Origin: Enoplolaimus lenunculus
Taxonomy: Eukaryota > Nematoda > Enoplea > Enoplida > Thoracostomopsidae
DNA: 64,000 nucleotides
Direction: 5' to 3'
NCBI GenBank assembly: GCA_030248215.1
Contig: JASANG010000938.1
Coordinates: 85,383-149,382 of the forward strand
The notes beneath the pieces are model-generated. The model ran no database searches and was not told the DNA's origin. It worked only from the letters and a program-made list of their open reading frames with translations. The position numbers and the translations under genes are program-made. Below, one piece after another: positions 33,765 to 47,238 of this stretch (positions are counted from its first letter, which is position 1; the number at the start of each line of letters is the position of its first letter).

Positions 33765-34591
33765 CCATGCACCACGAAAATAGCAGTTTTATCTATAAAA
33801 TAATTAACCGAATTTTAGGGCTGTTACTATCAGTTGTAAGGAGACCGACCCTAGGCCACGGCACTCCAGAGAAATCAACCAAAAAAACGGTTTATATATT
33901 AAGATTCAATACCAAAATTGCGCTTAACTTGTTCGCTCGCCTTATCCGCGAGTGTTTTTTTTCGCCATTACATATCACGCGCCCGTCCAACCTGTCAGAA
34001 CTGCACGGTCGGGACGACCCCTTACAACCCATGTCTAAAATGTCTAAATCCGCCACTGCACGTAAAATCACAAACATCCTATAGACAAAATTGTCGATGA
34101 CCGCAAAAGTTGACTCTTCAAAAAAATTTTTTTGAAAAAACTTCTTTGATTGTTGTGTTTGTTAATAAAAATAACCTTTCACAAATATACCTAACATTGG
34201 ATACGGTTAGAGTTGTAAATTAAAAATTAACTCGAAATAAAACATTTTGATTCCAATCAAACTTTGAGATTTTTCTTATTAATACAGAGGATTAATAATC
34301 TCGGATTTCATGTGACATGCCCGGGTAATGTAATATCTGCGAGACAACGACGCACAACACGCTGCAAGTTTAGGCTCCTCTATAAGTTAGAGCCAGCCAA
34401 ACTTGTTGGTGGCCAAATTAAAATTTCGAGGGGTATGCAGTGATTTCAGATACCGCACAAGTGGGACTAAAATTATAATAAGGTTTGGCAAAATTTTTTT
34501 GACAGCCTAGTGTCACTCTGGCTGGAAACAACCTGACTTATTTTTACTGGTTATGACAAAAATAAAGAAAATAGGATTCTTATGCTAGAAT

Positions 34592-34755
34592 TGGCCAACG
34601 TTACTTTTAGGGTCGTAGCAGAAGATTAAGCGTATTCCTACGCCTAAGCGGAAACCTAAGCGTTGCAAAAAGCCTATTCTTAAGCCTAAGCCTACGTCTA
34701 AGCCAAAAAATGCAGTCTAGAATGTCAGACTACTCTTTACAGACCCACCAGAAAT
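34592..34755. mobile_element. Telomere-like element, type 2
   Basis: GGCCAACGTTACTTTTAGGG at the left, then CCTAAGC-type units, then AATGCAGTCTAGAATG and ACAGACCCACCAGAAA, the block that marks this type. Confidence 0.78.
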
Positions 34756-35192
34756 TGGAATATGTGCAAAAAATAAGCAAAACATATCATGGCGCACATA
34801 TCCTCAATAGTCGAAGCCATCTTGTGAAACTGGTTGAGAGTATAGTTATGTGCATAGACATATCGTAGGCTTAAAGATAATTTTGTTTCAGGAACTCAAG
34901 TTTGCGGTTATAACTATAAAATGAAATTGAAATCTATGAGAAACTTTAACACGTTTAATATGAGTTTTAAAATTAACAATTTAGTTCAATTTCAAGGCAA
35001 AATTACTGGACATATTCGAAAATCACCACTGAAATACATAATGCAAATTTTATGCTTAATCAAATTATGAAAATTTATCTTTATTGAACGTCAGAAAAGA
35101 AATTATTTAAACCATAACTTTTGATTGATTATAAAGTAGTTATCAGTAACGGACTGATTTGATCAAGATACTGATTGTAGCAATCTCGCATA

Positions 35193-35485
35193 CTGTGGTG
35201 ACCCGAATAAGAAGGGGGAATAAGAGTGGGTTTCCATTTTGAGTCTCAATCAGTAGGAGTTCGTATCCTTAATAAAAGTCCGTAAAAGCGGATAGAGTTT
35301 CTAAACCCTAGTCCATAAATGTGAATTGTCATTAATTGTAGTGCATAATTAACTCCAGGCCCAAATAAAGTTGAGTTCAAAACTTTGAAGCATACTTAAG
35401 TTTTGAAAACACAGTCTAAGTAAATCTTGCATTATCGCTCATGTTTTTGATGCAAGGCAAAAACGTTTAATTCAACGGAGAATGA
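35193..35485. mobile_element. CCCGAATAA-family element, inverted and truncated
   Basis: It begins TGTGGTGACCCGAATAAGAA and then follows the other copies in reverse complement to about the AATTAAACG block near 35470, where it stops. Confidence 0.75.
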
Positions 35486-35820
35486 GTGTGCAAATTAATT
35501 TTTCTAGACTGCTAACATACTTTCATTTATAAAATTACATTATTTCAAAACGTAAGACTTCGAGACCTGTTCGTCAATTCGTTGGCACAAATTGCTTGGG
35601 CCACGCTGTTCAAAAACTCTAAAAAATTATATAGTTGTAGTTTTCATAAACTTTCGTTTCAAACATCAACGGAACAAATATGTTGTTACCAACTTTCCCT
35701 TGATCCATTATAGTACTTTTGTTCCATCTAGTAAATAGAAGGAAGGATGGACGTATCACACTGTACCAGGGGCTGGAATTTTGAACTTAATTTAACACGG
35801 TTTATAAATCACTTCATATC

Positions 35821-36222
35821 ACGGTGTAACCGAATATCCGTTTCCGTTTCCGGTACAAATCGATGTCCGTTTCCGTTTGTGTAATAGAAATAACAAAAAA
35901 TTATGATAATTTTACGTTAAAAATTAACTATTAAATCATATATATCTCTCAGTTTTTTGTTAAAGATTTGCAGAATTTGTTAAAATAACATAACAATTAC
36001 GAAATTCATCCAAAATCATAAAAAAATTTTAATGCATACGCTATTTTTGTTGAACTTTTCGAAAGACCGCTGAATTGTGTGCACGCTTCGAATTGTGTTG
36101 ACAAAAAGAAAACATTTCTGTAACTTTTCTACTTCAATATCCGTTTTACGTTTCGGCTATTTTGACCACTATCTGTTTCTGTTTCCGTTTCCGTTATTTT
36201 TACTATTCGTTTCACCCTGCTT
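35821..36222. mobile_element. GGGTGTAACCGAATATCCG element
   Basis: Left: ACGGTGTAACCGAATATCCG and TTTCCGTTTCCGG. Right: TTTACTATTCGTTTCACCCTG. No ORF. Confidence 0.76.
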
Positions 36223-36406
36223 CGTATCACTACAGTGTGAGATGCTCAACTCAAATTCAAAGGTTTCCATGCTGCCAGAATGTTGCTTTTCTTATTATAA
36301 TTGCACAATTCTAACTGAGTGTGTTTTAACATTTTTCTACTTGAAATAAAGTCTAAAAGATGATTGAACCACTCTGACATGTAGTTTTTTTACATTTACA
36401 TCAGAA

Positions 36407-36809
36407 TGTATCCGGATATCTACTTCCGTTCCGGTAAAAACCAGTGTCCACTACGTTTTCCGGAATGAAAATATCAAAAATTCCGTTACTTTTATTTATA
36501 TTAGCTGTAAATCACTTGAAAATCATGCAGTATTTGAATAGAATTACTGCTATTGTTGCATTTGATAAAATTTACAAAATTCACACAAAATCTTAAGAAC
36601 CTTGTGTGTGTTTAGTTTAAGTTTGTAAAATAATTTGAGACAGCTTATCCGAATATATGCATCCCTGAATTATAATGACAGTAAAGCAACAACATCTTTT
36701 ACAAGTTTATTCGAAACATGCAATTCCGTTTTCGGTTCTGTTATTTTTATTACTCACCGTTCTCGTTATATTATTTTCTCCATTTTGCTACTATCCGTTT
36801 TACACCCTG
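36407..36809. mobile_element. GGGTGTAACCGAATATCCG element, second copy
   Basis: AATGTATCCGGATATCTACT to GCTACTATCCGTTTTACACC; about the same length as the copy before it. A fragment also lies near 8165-8235. Confidence 0.74.
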
Positions 36810-37848
36810 ATATATACAGCTGCTACCTTTACCACATTCCTTCATCAAGCAATCGGTTAACTTTGAAGTTATACTTAAAGAAATATATCAGATTTATACG
36901 AAAAAAAGTCATGACCATGGCAACCTCAACGCTTTAAAAAATATTACGTGTTCGACATTTTTCCGTTTGACTTACCGAACGGCAACAAACAAAACATTTT
37001 ATATGATTAAAAATTCATTTTACTACCCAGTAACCTGTCAAATTGCAATCAATACATCTTTGCCGTCCAACTGATGTCATTGTTTTCCAATCGAAATTTT
37101 AGTTTAAATTTTTTTAACTTTGTTCAGAAAACCATTCAACGTGTGTCAAATTTGAAAAAGGTAACTCACGTATTGTACGGTCACTTGCCAAATTAAAATT
37201 TCATTTTAAAATACTAAACATTTTGGCGTATTAATTCAACCGAAATGATGACATTTTGATTGCCGATTTTATCTTAATTCAATTTATTTGGAAAATTCGT
37301 TGTTCTGAGAACTATCAACAATGCGCATGCGCACTGTGTTTCTGGGAGTCAAAATATATAATTTGGCCAGGAATACGACGGATCATATTTTAACTATCAG
37401 TGAACAAAATTAGTCAAGTTATAGTTGGTTATGACACACTAGATTAAGCCATTTGAAACAAGATCTAGCATTTACACAACAAATAGCAGTGCCGATTTCC
37501 AAAATGTTTCACGGCGACCGCAACATATAGGTACAACATTGAAAACGCTAGCCAGCGAAGCAAGTTAGAAGCTTCTCGCAATTGCAAAAATAGCAAAAAT
37601 TTATTATCACAAAATTTTAGTTTTAATTCCTGCTGAGGGTCATGGCCTATGTGCAACTTTGGGTTCGAAGTTAGCGAACATTGTAACTAAGTTTTTACTA
37701 GAAAAATGTTTGCCTTTTATGCATAAATATGTATTTGGTTTTGTCTTGTAATCATAGAAAGTTTGTAGTCGTACAGTTTCTCCAAAGGGCAACATTGTTG
37801 ACTTATGTCTGTTGCATAACCTTATCTACGAAGGCTTATCTCATACTG

Positions 37849-37975
37849 CACTGCAAAAAATGGTGAGTCAAATTGACTCTCTCCGAAATAGGCTCTACGG
37901 GACTATACAAACGGAGTCAAATTCGACTCCATCAGAGTCAAATTCAACTCACTAAGTCGCACTCTTTGCAGTGTT
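37849..37975. mobile_element. Palindromic GAGTCAAATTCGACTC element, shortened
   Basis: CACTGCAAAAAATGGTGAGT to CTCTTTGCAGTG; most of the right half is missing. Confidence 0.75.
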
Positions 37976-38430
37976 CCGCATTTTTTGTACAATTAACTTG
38001 TGCTGTGCAACCTCTATTACAGTATAAGAACTGTTAATATATATATGTACGTGTTAAAAATTATACATGCAAAATACTACAAAGTTTGGTTCTAAAATTC
38101 TGCTATGTGCCCTTGTAAAGAAGCTAATGCTACCACAACTTGTGAAATATGTAAAGAAATGCTTAGCTGTTGTGGTTGTCACTTGTAACGCAAATCTTTT
38201 GTTGTATTGTCAGTATGCGTATAAGTCTGCTCAACCCTATCCTAAGCTCGGAAGATCCTCTTACTCATACCTAATCGAAAAACCGAAAATTTTCTGTGCA
38301 CAGGGTAGGCGGCTATAAAATGTTTAAAATGTTCATCCTTATCGTCAGTATAGTAAATAATTAAAGGAATGTAAACGGTAATTTCACTATGCATTGAAAA
38401 TTTAAGTGCAAAACGTTTTCGTGCTTGCTG

Positions 38431-38709
38431 AACCCCTATTCACAAGTGCAAGTTTTTTCTGGCGAGAACTTGCAGCTCCAATTTGCGCTTGCAATTTTTG
38501 TCCAAAATCCCGTTTGAAAAACTTGCGCTGCAAATAATTCATTAAAAATCATAGATAAGAATTTAGTTCACATGCGTGAATAACCGAACAAGTTCAGTGA
38601 ATTTATTGCAGCCCCTTTCTCATTGGCTGATGAAAAAATGCAAGTTCTGTGCGCAATTTGCAGCAGCAAGTTCTCGCAGCAAAAACTTGCACGTGTGTGA
38701 ATAGGGCTT
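38431..38709. mobile_element. GCAAGTT-family inverted-repeat element
   Basis: Ends CCCCTATTCACAAGTGCAAG and CTTGCACGTGTGTGAATAGG, with many GCAAGTT/AACTTGC words between them. No ORF. Confidence 0.82.
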
Positions 38710-39885
38710 AAATGGAAATTTTGGTCAATAAAATAAATTGTATGAAAACATTTGAATTGAAAATTTCAGTTTATTCAAATCGAAAAAAGGAAATTCACAA
38801 AATTTGCGTTGTTTATAACGATTCATTTTACGAAAAGTTTAATAACGAACGGCACAAACGCAAAAAAAATTTGTTTGTTAAACATGTCGTTGGGTGACCT
38901 TTAGAGATGCAATGAGGCGTGGAAAAATTCGTAATCGACTTGAATTATGACGCATCGAGTGAGGTCTGAAATTATTATTTTTAAAAACGTTATATTCGAA
39001 CACTAACGCGTATATGGTGGTCCTATCCAGAGGCCTAAGCCAAACAACAGAGACGATAACGAAAGTTTGTGTTAAAATTTAGTTTGCGTTTGACTTTTCG
39101 ATCGCTTCGCTTGCGAGCTTTTTTCAATGATTATATATTGTGCGACCTCCCATGCCTAAAATTTTTGCATCAGCCATTGCATTTGAGTACGGGTTGTTGC
39201 TCATTTTGATATTAATCTTAAACGACGGCAATTGCTACCGAATAAAATGGTCATTTCATTTGCGTCACATAGATGCCGTAATCTGGGTCTGCTTATAGCA
39301 AAGCAAGATAACGGTTCAGTAAGACTAGATTAAACATATTCACTGTGTGAAGAGGGTGAGTACAATGAAAGATAGAAATACAAGCCGCAAAATTTCTGTA
39401 AAGAAAGCAAAATTCACAGGAATAAAATATCTGTTTTGTTCCAGAACCCAAATATTTTAACCTATTCTACTTTCCACAAAACATGATAAAAGTTCGGATT
39501 TGAACGTCAAGCGCAGGTGATTGGTCATGGTAAAATGCTTTCTATTGAAGATCAAATGATCTTCAAATCCAAGCTTGAAATAGGGTAGCAGATGGAATAA
39601 AAAATATGTGAGACAAGATCGTTATGCTTGCTCACAAATACTTTTTTCACTAAGAATGTAATGATTGATATTTCGAATTATGTACAGCCACAATATTTAA
39701 CAAATTTTCGTCAAGGCTACCTAAAATACGAGTTATTGAATAATACATAACATAGTAAGTGTAACAGTACCGTACTGTTTATCACTGACCAATACGTTTC
39801 TAGCATTTTTATTTTATTGTCAGTTTATATATTAATACTATCGTGCGACGAACTAATCATAATATAATGAAAAAATCTTTTAATG

Positions 39886-40183
39886 TCCCATTCACACGTG
39901 CAAGTTTTTGCAGCAAGAACTCGCAGCTGCAACTTGCACAAAATACTTGCAGCGGCATGTATTTTCAAAGGAACGTTCCGCTTGATCAATCAAACTGCAG
40001 GTGCAAGAAATTCAAGCGACTCGCAACTGCGATCATAGGTGCGAATTAAATTCAATAACATGAATTCCAGTGAATAATTTTGCAACGGCAAGAACTTCAA
40101 ATTTACTTTGAGACCAAACTTGCACATGCAAGTTGCAAGTGCAAGTTTTGCTGCAAAACTTGCACGTGTGTATTAATATGGCT
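39886..40183. mobile_element. GCAAGTT-family inverted-repeat element
   Basis: GTCCCATTCACACGTGCAAG to ACTTGCACGTGTGTATTA; diverged middle. Confidence 0.78.
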
Positions 40184-41816
40184 TTAATCAGAAATATAAA
40201 GCGGGCAAATATATTTGCTTCAATATAAGTTATTTTTTCTGCTATAAAACTGTAATTCAAACTGCAGATCGGGATTGTAATATACGCCAATAAAGAAACA
40301 AAACATAAAAATAGCCTATGAAATTTTCAAAACTGCGAAAAAATGAATGGATGGCAAGAAAATTGTGCAAAGGCTTTAAATACTATTTACAGATCGGTGA
40401 ACTTTATTGTAAAACAGAGTTAACTGCATAAATCGATATCATTTTTAAGCAAAAATTAAAAAGAAATAATGAATTTTAAATAAAATTCAAACTTATCGAG
40501 GTCAGGAACGTTTTATAACTTTTATTCCGATAACAGTAGAAATTCGGGAAAATTCAAAATTTATTTAAATATACCAATGGAAGTACCTTGAATATAGGTT
40601 TTTCAGCGTAGGTTCACGGAGAACACTCAGGTTGTGGCGCCGGAAGCAAATTATGATTGTGAGACAAACACAAGGAAGGGACCATTTTTAAGGGGCCATT
40701 GCTTGGTCAGCTATGCAGTAGAGTTTGGGAGCCATTAATCCACGCAGCCAACTATCATCAGTCTGTCAATTCTTTTAAATTTAACCCCTCTAACAAGTGG
40801 CGGATCCAGAAATTTTCAACACGGGGCGCGCAATGCAGTGGAATAAACTCGCGAGTGAAGCCATCGTGAGTCCATTTTTTTGGGAAAAAATAATTTTATT
40901 CAGTGCAAGAAACAAGGTAGGAACCTCACCGTTTGATCATGAAAAATTTCTGACGGAAGACACCCGTCCTCGGATCCGGCTCTGCGCCGCACTGAAATAT
41001 TTCACACGATTTAGGAAATACTTGTAAAAACTGGATAAATCTCACTGGATTTGCGCCATTTCAACTCGGAAATAGTTGAATTAAGCAAAAATTTGTTAAT
41101 ACAAAATAGAATTTTTGAAAATTTGACATTTTCTCCTGCTTTTAATCATGCTTTAGACCGATTTACAGTGGAAAAATTACAAATTTTTAACAGGCGGATG
41201 AACATTTTTCAGATCCGGTCTCAGAATATTGAGGTTGGGCGCTTCAAATTTAGAATACTTGAGTATGAAAATACAAGCAACAAAACTGCGCATGAAAATG
41301 TAGTTTTTCGCTTGATGAGCAAAAAATTTTACTAACATCTTTTCGCTAACTTAGTAAAAATACGAGTTTTTGACAGGAGGTTAACAAAATTTCATCTGCT
41401 TCAAAAACGACGCTGTGCCAGAGCGCCCTTCATTTGAATTTTGCCCCGGAAAGTGCTTTCTTTGACCCCTTAATACTTCCGACGATTATGCTCTAATACT
41501 AGGCTGAAAATTATATAAACACATATTGTAGCGGAAGCCTGTGTCCTTCCTTTCATGTTGCCCATGTGGCGGGATGGAGCGGGCGGAATTGGCCGTTACA
41601 TAGGAAACGCAGCGCCACGTGGCGCAATAGTTCAAAAATCAGAAGATGAATTTTGCTCGGTTTTAAAGTTTTTAGCTTTAAAGAGTAAGATGAAAAATAC
41701 TTCGACAGATTAAGCTTCAAAAAATTTTATCGTTCATTGGATTTTTCTGACCGCGCAGTAGGCTGACAACGTACGAAATATCACATTATAAGGTATAATG
41801 TTAATTAGGCATTTTT

Positions 41817-42186
41817 ATAGCGAAAGCACAACATATAATTTTCTAAACTTGCTCGAATATGGCAGTTAAAAGTGAAACGTTGCCACGAATATTTTGTGCA
41901 ATTTCAGTTATTTACTGATGAAATACATGCTTTCAAAATCCACTATCTAGTTACACCTTCTGTGACGTCCTTATAGCTTAAAGACATTGTCGTTTTGTCC
42001 CGCCCTTAAAACCAGGTGTTTGGACAATTTTTTACAGTAGCGTAGACAGTAATACGTAGATGACCCATTACATGATAGCAAAAGTACGACATAATTTTCT
42101 AAACTTGCTTGAATATGGCAGTTAAAAGTGAAACGTTGCCACGAATATTTTGTGCAATTTCAGTTAATATTTACTGATGAAATACA
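41817..42186. repeat. Direct repeat of about 110 bp, spaced by 145 bp
   Basis: TTGAATATGGCAGTTAAAAG and CCACGAATATTTTGTGC occur in both 41817-41927 and 42073-42186, a duplication with a 256-bp period. Confidence 0.88.
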
Positions 42187-42827
42187 AAAGTTGAACTATG
42201 AGCAGTCCCTTGTGTCGTCATGTTTGTGTGGTTCGCTGCTATACCTTTCTGTGAAATTCTTATGTAACTTTATTGCCGATAGGGTGTTTATATTGTTGAA
42301 AACCAGCTGCGCACACTTTTACTTTAGGATAGTTAATTTTACCGAGATACTCCATACATGTTTACGTATTAAAATTTTAAAAAACAGGTCCCACGAGTCA
42401 TAATTAGCGTCCAATCCGTATTGATTTCGACGTAGGTCGCTGACAAAAACAGTAAACAACTCAAGTTTGAGTTGATTTGTACTTTGATTTTTGTAAAGTA
42501 CGAAGAAGCCTGTTTACCGTTAGTTTCAGAACAAATTTGAATGCTGAGTGACTGAGTATGCTCATATCAATTCCGGTATGATATATAAATGTTTTTAGTA
42601 TTAATTGTGTGTTTTTAAACATTTTAGGTGTTGCAGTCGAATTGTGTGCTTAAAGTTTCACCTTTTTAAATTATATATGTAACAAAATAGAGCGGTGGTT
42701 TGTAAGCTAATGTCATATGTCATTCAAGTTTTGTCTGTTGACCCGATATAAGAGCCAGAATTTTAACGTTGGTGTCGAATCAAAACGGGACAAACCGTGT
42801 CTCGCCTGCCCCAGTTAATGTGAATCT

Positions 42828-42957
42828 CGCGTAAGCCTAAGCCTAAGCGCAAGAATAAGCCTAAGGCTAAGCCTAAATCAAGAAAAATTAGTCTAAAGCT
42901 TACGCTTAATCTATTCTAGTCCCAGAAAAAAACGTTCCGTGCCTGATCTTTACATAC
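42828..42957. mobile_element. Telomere-like element, type 1, right part
   Basis: CCTAAGCCTAAGC units followed by CTATTCTAGTCCCAGAAAA, ACGTTCCG and GCCTGATCTTTACAT. The left end is not clear. Confidence 0.72.
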
Positions 42958-42963
42958 AATACC

Positions 42964-43160
42964 ATGCGTACGCTAGGAGACTTTTGAAAGGGTAGCGTAT
43001 GAACACTGAAGCCAAAAAAGCTTCAATGTGCTACACATACACACTGAAGCCAAAAGCTTCACTACGCAACACACTGAAGCCAAAAAAGCTTACAGTGCCC
43101 ATCTCACTACCCCTTCAAAAGTCACCTGGTGTACGCATGATATTGTGGAATTTGCATAAT
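42964..43160. mobile_element. CATGCGTACRCCAGG element with CTGAAGCCAAAA units
   Basis: Ends CCATGCGTACGCTAGGAGAC and CACCTGGTGTACGCATGATA are complementary. Three ACTGAAGCCAAAA units lie inside. Confidence 0.75.
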
Positions 43161-44687
43161 TGCAAACCTGTTCTGCAATACTCTAGTACGTTTATAAACG
43201 TTTACAAAACTGTATCGAAAATAGCATTGACACTATCCAAAAACCTCTTCCGGTGCATCTAATGTTTGAGAATACCTGTGTTGATTTAAAGTGAAACCAC
43301 AGATAATATGTTGAAATCCTTTTTTGGCGTTTTGTATTTTAAGGAATACGTTTGTCTTACGTTTGATTTTTGATAATGTAATCAAGTACTAATATGACCT
43401 CAGCGGAATTATATAGCTTGAATGTCACCAAAGTCAACGAATACGCCGTGATTTATGTTGCTTTATTGTAAACAGCAATGCGCTGCGTTTATTATTGTTC
43501 AAATCTGCTCGAGATTAAAAATTAATCCTCATCGTGAAGGTCAAATTGAAAATTGACGATGAAACTCGAGTTATTTACAACTGGAACTATTAGAAATTAA
43601 ATGAGCAAAAATCAGGCCCATAGCCATCTCACCTTGCTTGGTTTTAAAATTGGATCTTTTCCGTTAATAAGCGCTTTCCAGCCGAAGTTTGCCAAAAAAT
43701 GGTTGGATTTTCAAAAATCTTTGCATATCTGAGCTTCTCTATTGAACTTTTTTAAAATTTGCAACAAAAATGTTTACCTCCCAGACGTGGAATTTGGGGC
43801 CGAACAAATCGAATTTTTTGAAAATTCTGAATTTCTATGTAGAATAATAAGATAAGGTCATGAGAAGCTCTAATATGCAAAAGTTTTCAAAATTCAACCA
43901 TTTTCGACACACGCCGACTGGCGTGCAGTCAAATGGAAAAAGCCAAAAAAACTTAGAGCAGGAAGTGGAAACAAAAATGTTTGACTTCCAATTCAGACCA
44001 AGGTGAACCTATTCTGATGGGGAATGGTCAATTTTTCGGATCTGTATTGCTATACCGCCAGTCGGCATTTTTCCAAAAATGGTGCTATATAATTTAAACA
44101 TTTTATAAAACCTGCCTTGGTCATTCAAAAATCCAAAATTAATAATTTAAAAAAATAAAATTTTTTGAAATCAAATAGCGAATAAAATAACCGTAAGATT
44201 CAACGTGACAAACTGTAACGAAAGTTATTGTTGAATTTTTGACAAGACAACTTTTTATATCCTGGAGGTGTAACACCATGGAACATCAAAAATATTGAAT
44301 TTTTGAAAAATCAAATTTTTCGGTATTCAGTGATCACAAATCATAGAAGCTAAAATATGCAAAAAATTATAATATCTGTCAAATTATAGACAAATACCCG
44401 TTAGGTGACAGAGAAGGTCGAATTTTTCAGCGGGGCTCATCTGTACCAACATGGTTATGCGCGCCTTGCGATGCTTTGTGTGGGTAACCGAAGCCCTAAT
44501 ATAGCACATATTTGTTCTACATTTTTAGCTGAACGATTGCGTCGATAGTACAGTAGCTTTAGTAGATTGCCTTACTCGCTTCTTATAGAACCTACTAACC
44601 TTTTGATAACCGGATCAGGCCGAAATATTGCTTACTGAATCGCTAGATGTTACTGAAATAGTCAGGGTTCCTGCTCTTAAATACTTC

Positions 44688-44833
44688 GGCCAATGTAAAT
44701 ATAAGGAGCGGAACGTTTTTCTGTTGGACTAGAATAGAGCAAGCTTAAGCTTTAGACTATTTTTCGCTTGGCTTAGGCTTAGGCTTCAGAATATGCTTAT
44801 AATACTGTTCCGCCCGTGTTCTTTACGTCGGCC
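44688..44833. mobile_element. Telomere-like element, type 1, complete
   Basis: GGCCAATGTAAATATAAGGA to GTTCTTTACGTCGGCC with GGCTTAGGCTTAGGCTT inside; inverted relative to 61599-61812. Confidence 0.82.
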
Positions 44834-45244
44834 AATAGTTCAATCATCTTTTGGCTTGTACATTGCGTATTTCATTCGAAGATTTTCAATATTTACGTAA
44901 GTAACTTGCATATAGGAACATTATTCTAATATCTTTCTTAAATTATTTCGCTTTTGAGTTCAGGCAACTGAGTTGACCTTTTCTTTACCAGTGAATTACC
45001 ATAAAATGGTGATTTCGTTCATAGTGAAATGCGACGCAAGCCTTTTAGGCTTGAGGCAAACGTTAAAGGATTTACATACATATTTTGCCAATAATACTTT
45101 AGCGTTTGAAAATCTCTCACAACTTTTATAAACAGAATGCAAAGTAGAAATGAGAGAGAAGACTACGTCTATTTTTCCTCGACTATAAAACAAAGAAGCA
45201 TTCAGTATTGAAGTGCTGCACACGATTTTAGTCATATTTAATTA

Positions 45245-45424
45245 ACTTTAAGGGACTTAACTGCGCATTAAGCTTATTCCTAAGTCTAAGCCTAAGCCTT
45301 AGCATTGCAAAAATGTGTTCCTATGCCTAAACCTAAGCCTAAGCAAAAAATGTAATCTAGAATCTAAGCTTACTGTTTTATGGACGCACCAGAAACCTGG
45401 ACGCCCCTTATAGTAACATGGGCC
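45245..45424. mobile_element. Telomere-like element, type 2
   Basis: Two CCTAAGC clusters, then TGTAATCTAGAATCTAAGC, CACCAGAAACCTGG and TAGTAACATGGGCC. Confidence 0.77.
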
Positions 45425-45429
45425 TTTAA

Positions 45430-47230
45430 TGTGGTTGCGAACACAGTTGTTTGACAATTTTTATGTCGTCGACACAGGAGCGGATCGAACGGGGGTTACT
45501 GCGCGCCCGTGAGCCCTTGTGGTATTAAGCTAACAAATGATCGGAAACAGCCTGGTGTACGCGTGAAAGCGTCTACTAAGAACAAAATTATCGCGTTGCT
45601 TCTAGCTTGCAGCGCTCGCAAAATTCTGTATGTTGCCTCTTTCGCAGTAATTTGTTGAGATAATAGCGCGAAATGAAAAGGTACCCCTGTTGAGTAAGTG
45701 CCACTGCCCGTTTCGACATCCCTAGAAAAACAATCGTTCCAGCGTCCCGGAACTAAATACAACCCAATTTAGACGTAGGCAGCCAATAAAAATAGAACAA
45801 GTGCCTGCATTTGGTACTTTTGCAGAATATCTGTTCAGTTGTTACTTCTGGTCTAATGTCGTATATACCTTGCATATTAATCCACTAAGTTCCTTGCATC
45901 TCAACCTGTGATCCCCTTAAATTTTTGTGGATCAGCCTGTCAGACACTCTGCGCTAACGCCATTGAACCTGTTAAAGTTATTCAAGCACAAAACACACTC
46001 CTCTTGGACTATTTTACTCTCCACGCCTGTTGTTATATTACATAATATGTTTCTCTCGTTTTGGACGTAACAGAAACGTTTACAGACACCGGGGTAATTG
46101 AACGTTTTGCCCCTTTATGGTGTCAATTAAAGTTTCATTCAGTCATAAATTGAACTGAATCCAACGAAGATTCGTTCCTCTCTTTCATTCGAGCAGCTCG
46201 ACGAGCTCGAAATAATAAGCATGCGCGATACTATCACCAATTCCAGAAGCGAACCAATTTACAGAGAATAGTCTTAACATTTTTTGCGGATTTAGCAAAA
46301 TGGTTTATACAAAATTATAAATTTAGGCTTTGAACGAACTTGTTTGTTTAATTATGGTTTCGCCTCATCAGGCTACTAAGTCGGAAGGCATTGCTTATGA
46401 ACAATACCGACTAATAAAATAAACCTCGAGCAATAGACGTTGACGTTGAAATTCAAGTTTGAGCTTTTCTTTGATTAAATATATTTGCAGCAGTTTGCTG
46501 CATGCTACTTGAACAGCAAACAGCAAAAGTGAATGTCGCAGCCTTCGCATAAGCCTTAGGGTTGCGCTATGCTTGCCGTACGCCGTCCGCCACCACCCGT
46601 CACTGCACGGCATCGTTCGTGAGTTATTTGCTTACGATCCCCGCACGGTGACGCAGGGCGCCGTACGGGTGACGGTAAGTGACGGACGGCGGTGTACGGG
46701 TGTCGCACGGTGATGGACGGCGGTGTACATGCGAGCGACGGGACGGACGGCATCGGTCGGGCGACTGACGGCGCCGGACGTCAACAAAAGTATAGCGCAA
46801 CCATTAATATTAACTATAGGCGAAGCGTACAACAGCCGTCATGTTCGATTGAAATTAGTTTTAAAAGGCAGGAGAGTTGCCGATGATCCAAAAAATGTGG
46901 TGGCCGAATACGCTGGTGTGCGAAATATAATGGTGGCATAAATGTCACGAGCGGAGCGATCGAGAAACCAAACGCAAATTTAATAATTTGTGAGACAGCT
47001 ACCATACTATTTTTCATAAAATTTACCGGTCTATTTATGCAAAATTATCAAACATCAAAAATGAAAATGGCCAGTAGCTTCTACCCCAGGCTGCTGCGCT
47101 TGTGACGCTGTTGACTACGAATCCGAAATACACTAAGTGAGAGATGATTTAGTTTTAAGTTTCGCATCAAAATTTTCGTGAAGGTCTCTATAATATAGGG
47201 TACTCTGCTTAACTTAGAATTAATTAAATT
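45430..47230. other. Upstream region of the GPCR gene
   Basis: Holds the GC-rich element at 46556-46803 and a CGAGCGGAGCGATCGAG word near 46948. No TATA box or other promoter motif could be singled out. Confidence 0.4.
46556..46803. mobile_element. GGTTGCGCTAT element, GC-rich
   Basis: AGGGTTGCGCTATGCTTGCC to AAAAGTATAGCGCAACC. The inside is made of GACGGACGGCG-like words, the most GC-rich stretch of the window. Diverged relatives lie at about 12703-12800 and 58960-59033. Confidence 0.75.
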
Positions 47231-47238
47231 ATAAAATT

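Larger units (their letters stand above)
36815..44680. other. Intergenic, no gene recognised
   Basis: Between the listed elements this stretch is AT-rich, with frames under 95 codons and no domain features. 43600-44440 may be one more large repeat (CGCCGACTGGCG and CGCCAGTCGGC words at 43912-43925 and 44056-44067). Confidence 0.45.

Noticed and set aside
45496-45762. 88-codon minus-strand frame
   Set aside because: No domain features, no splice signals at its borders, and it lies in repeat-like sequence containing a CTGGTGTACGCGTG word.
46556-46803. GC-rich island as a promoter of the GPCR gene
   Set aside because: It has inverted ends (GGTTGCGCTAT) and relatives elsewhere in the window, so it is better explained as a mobile element.
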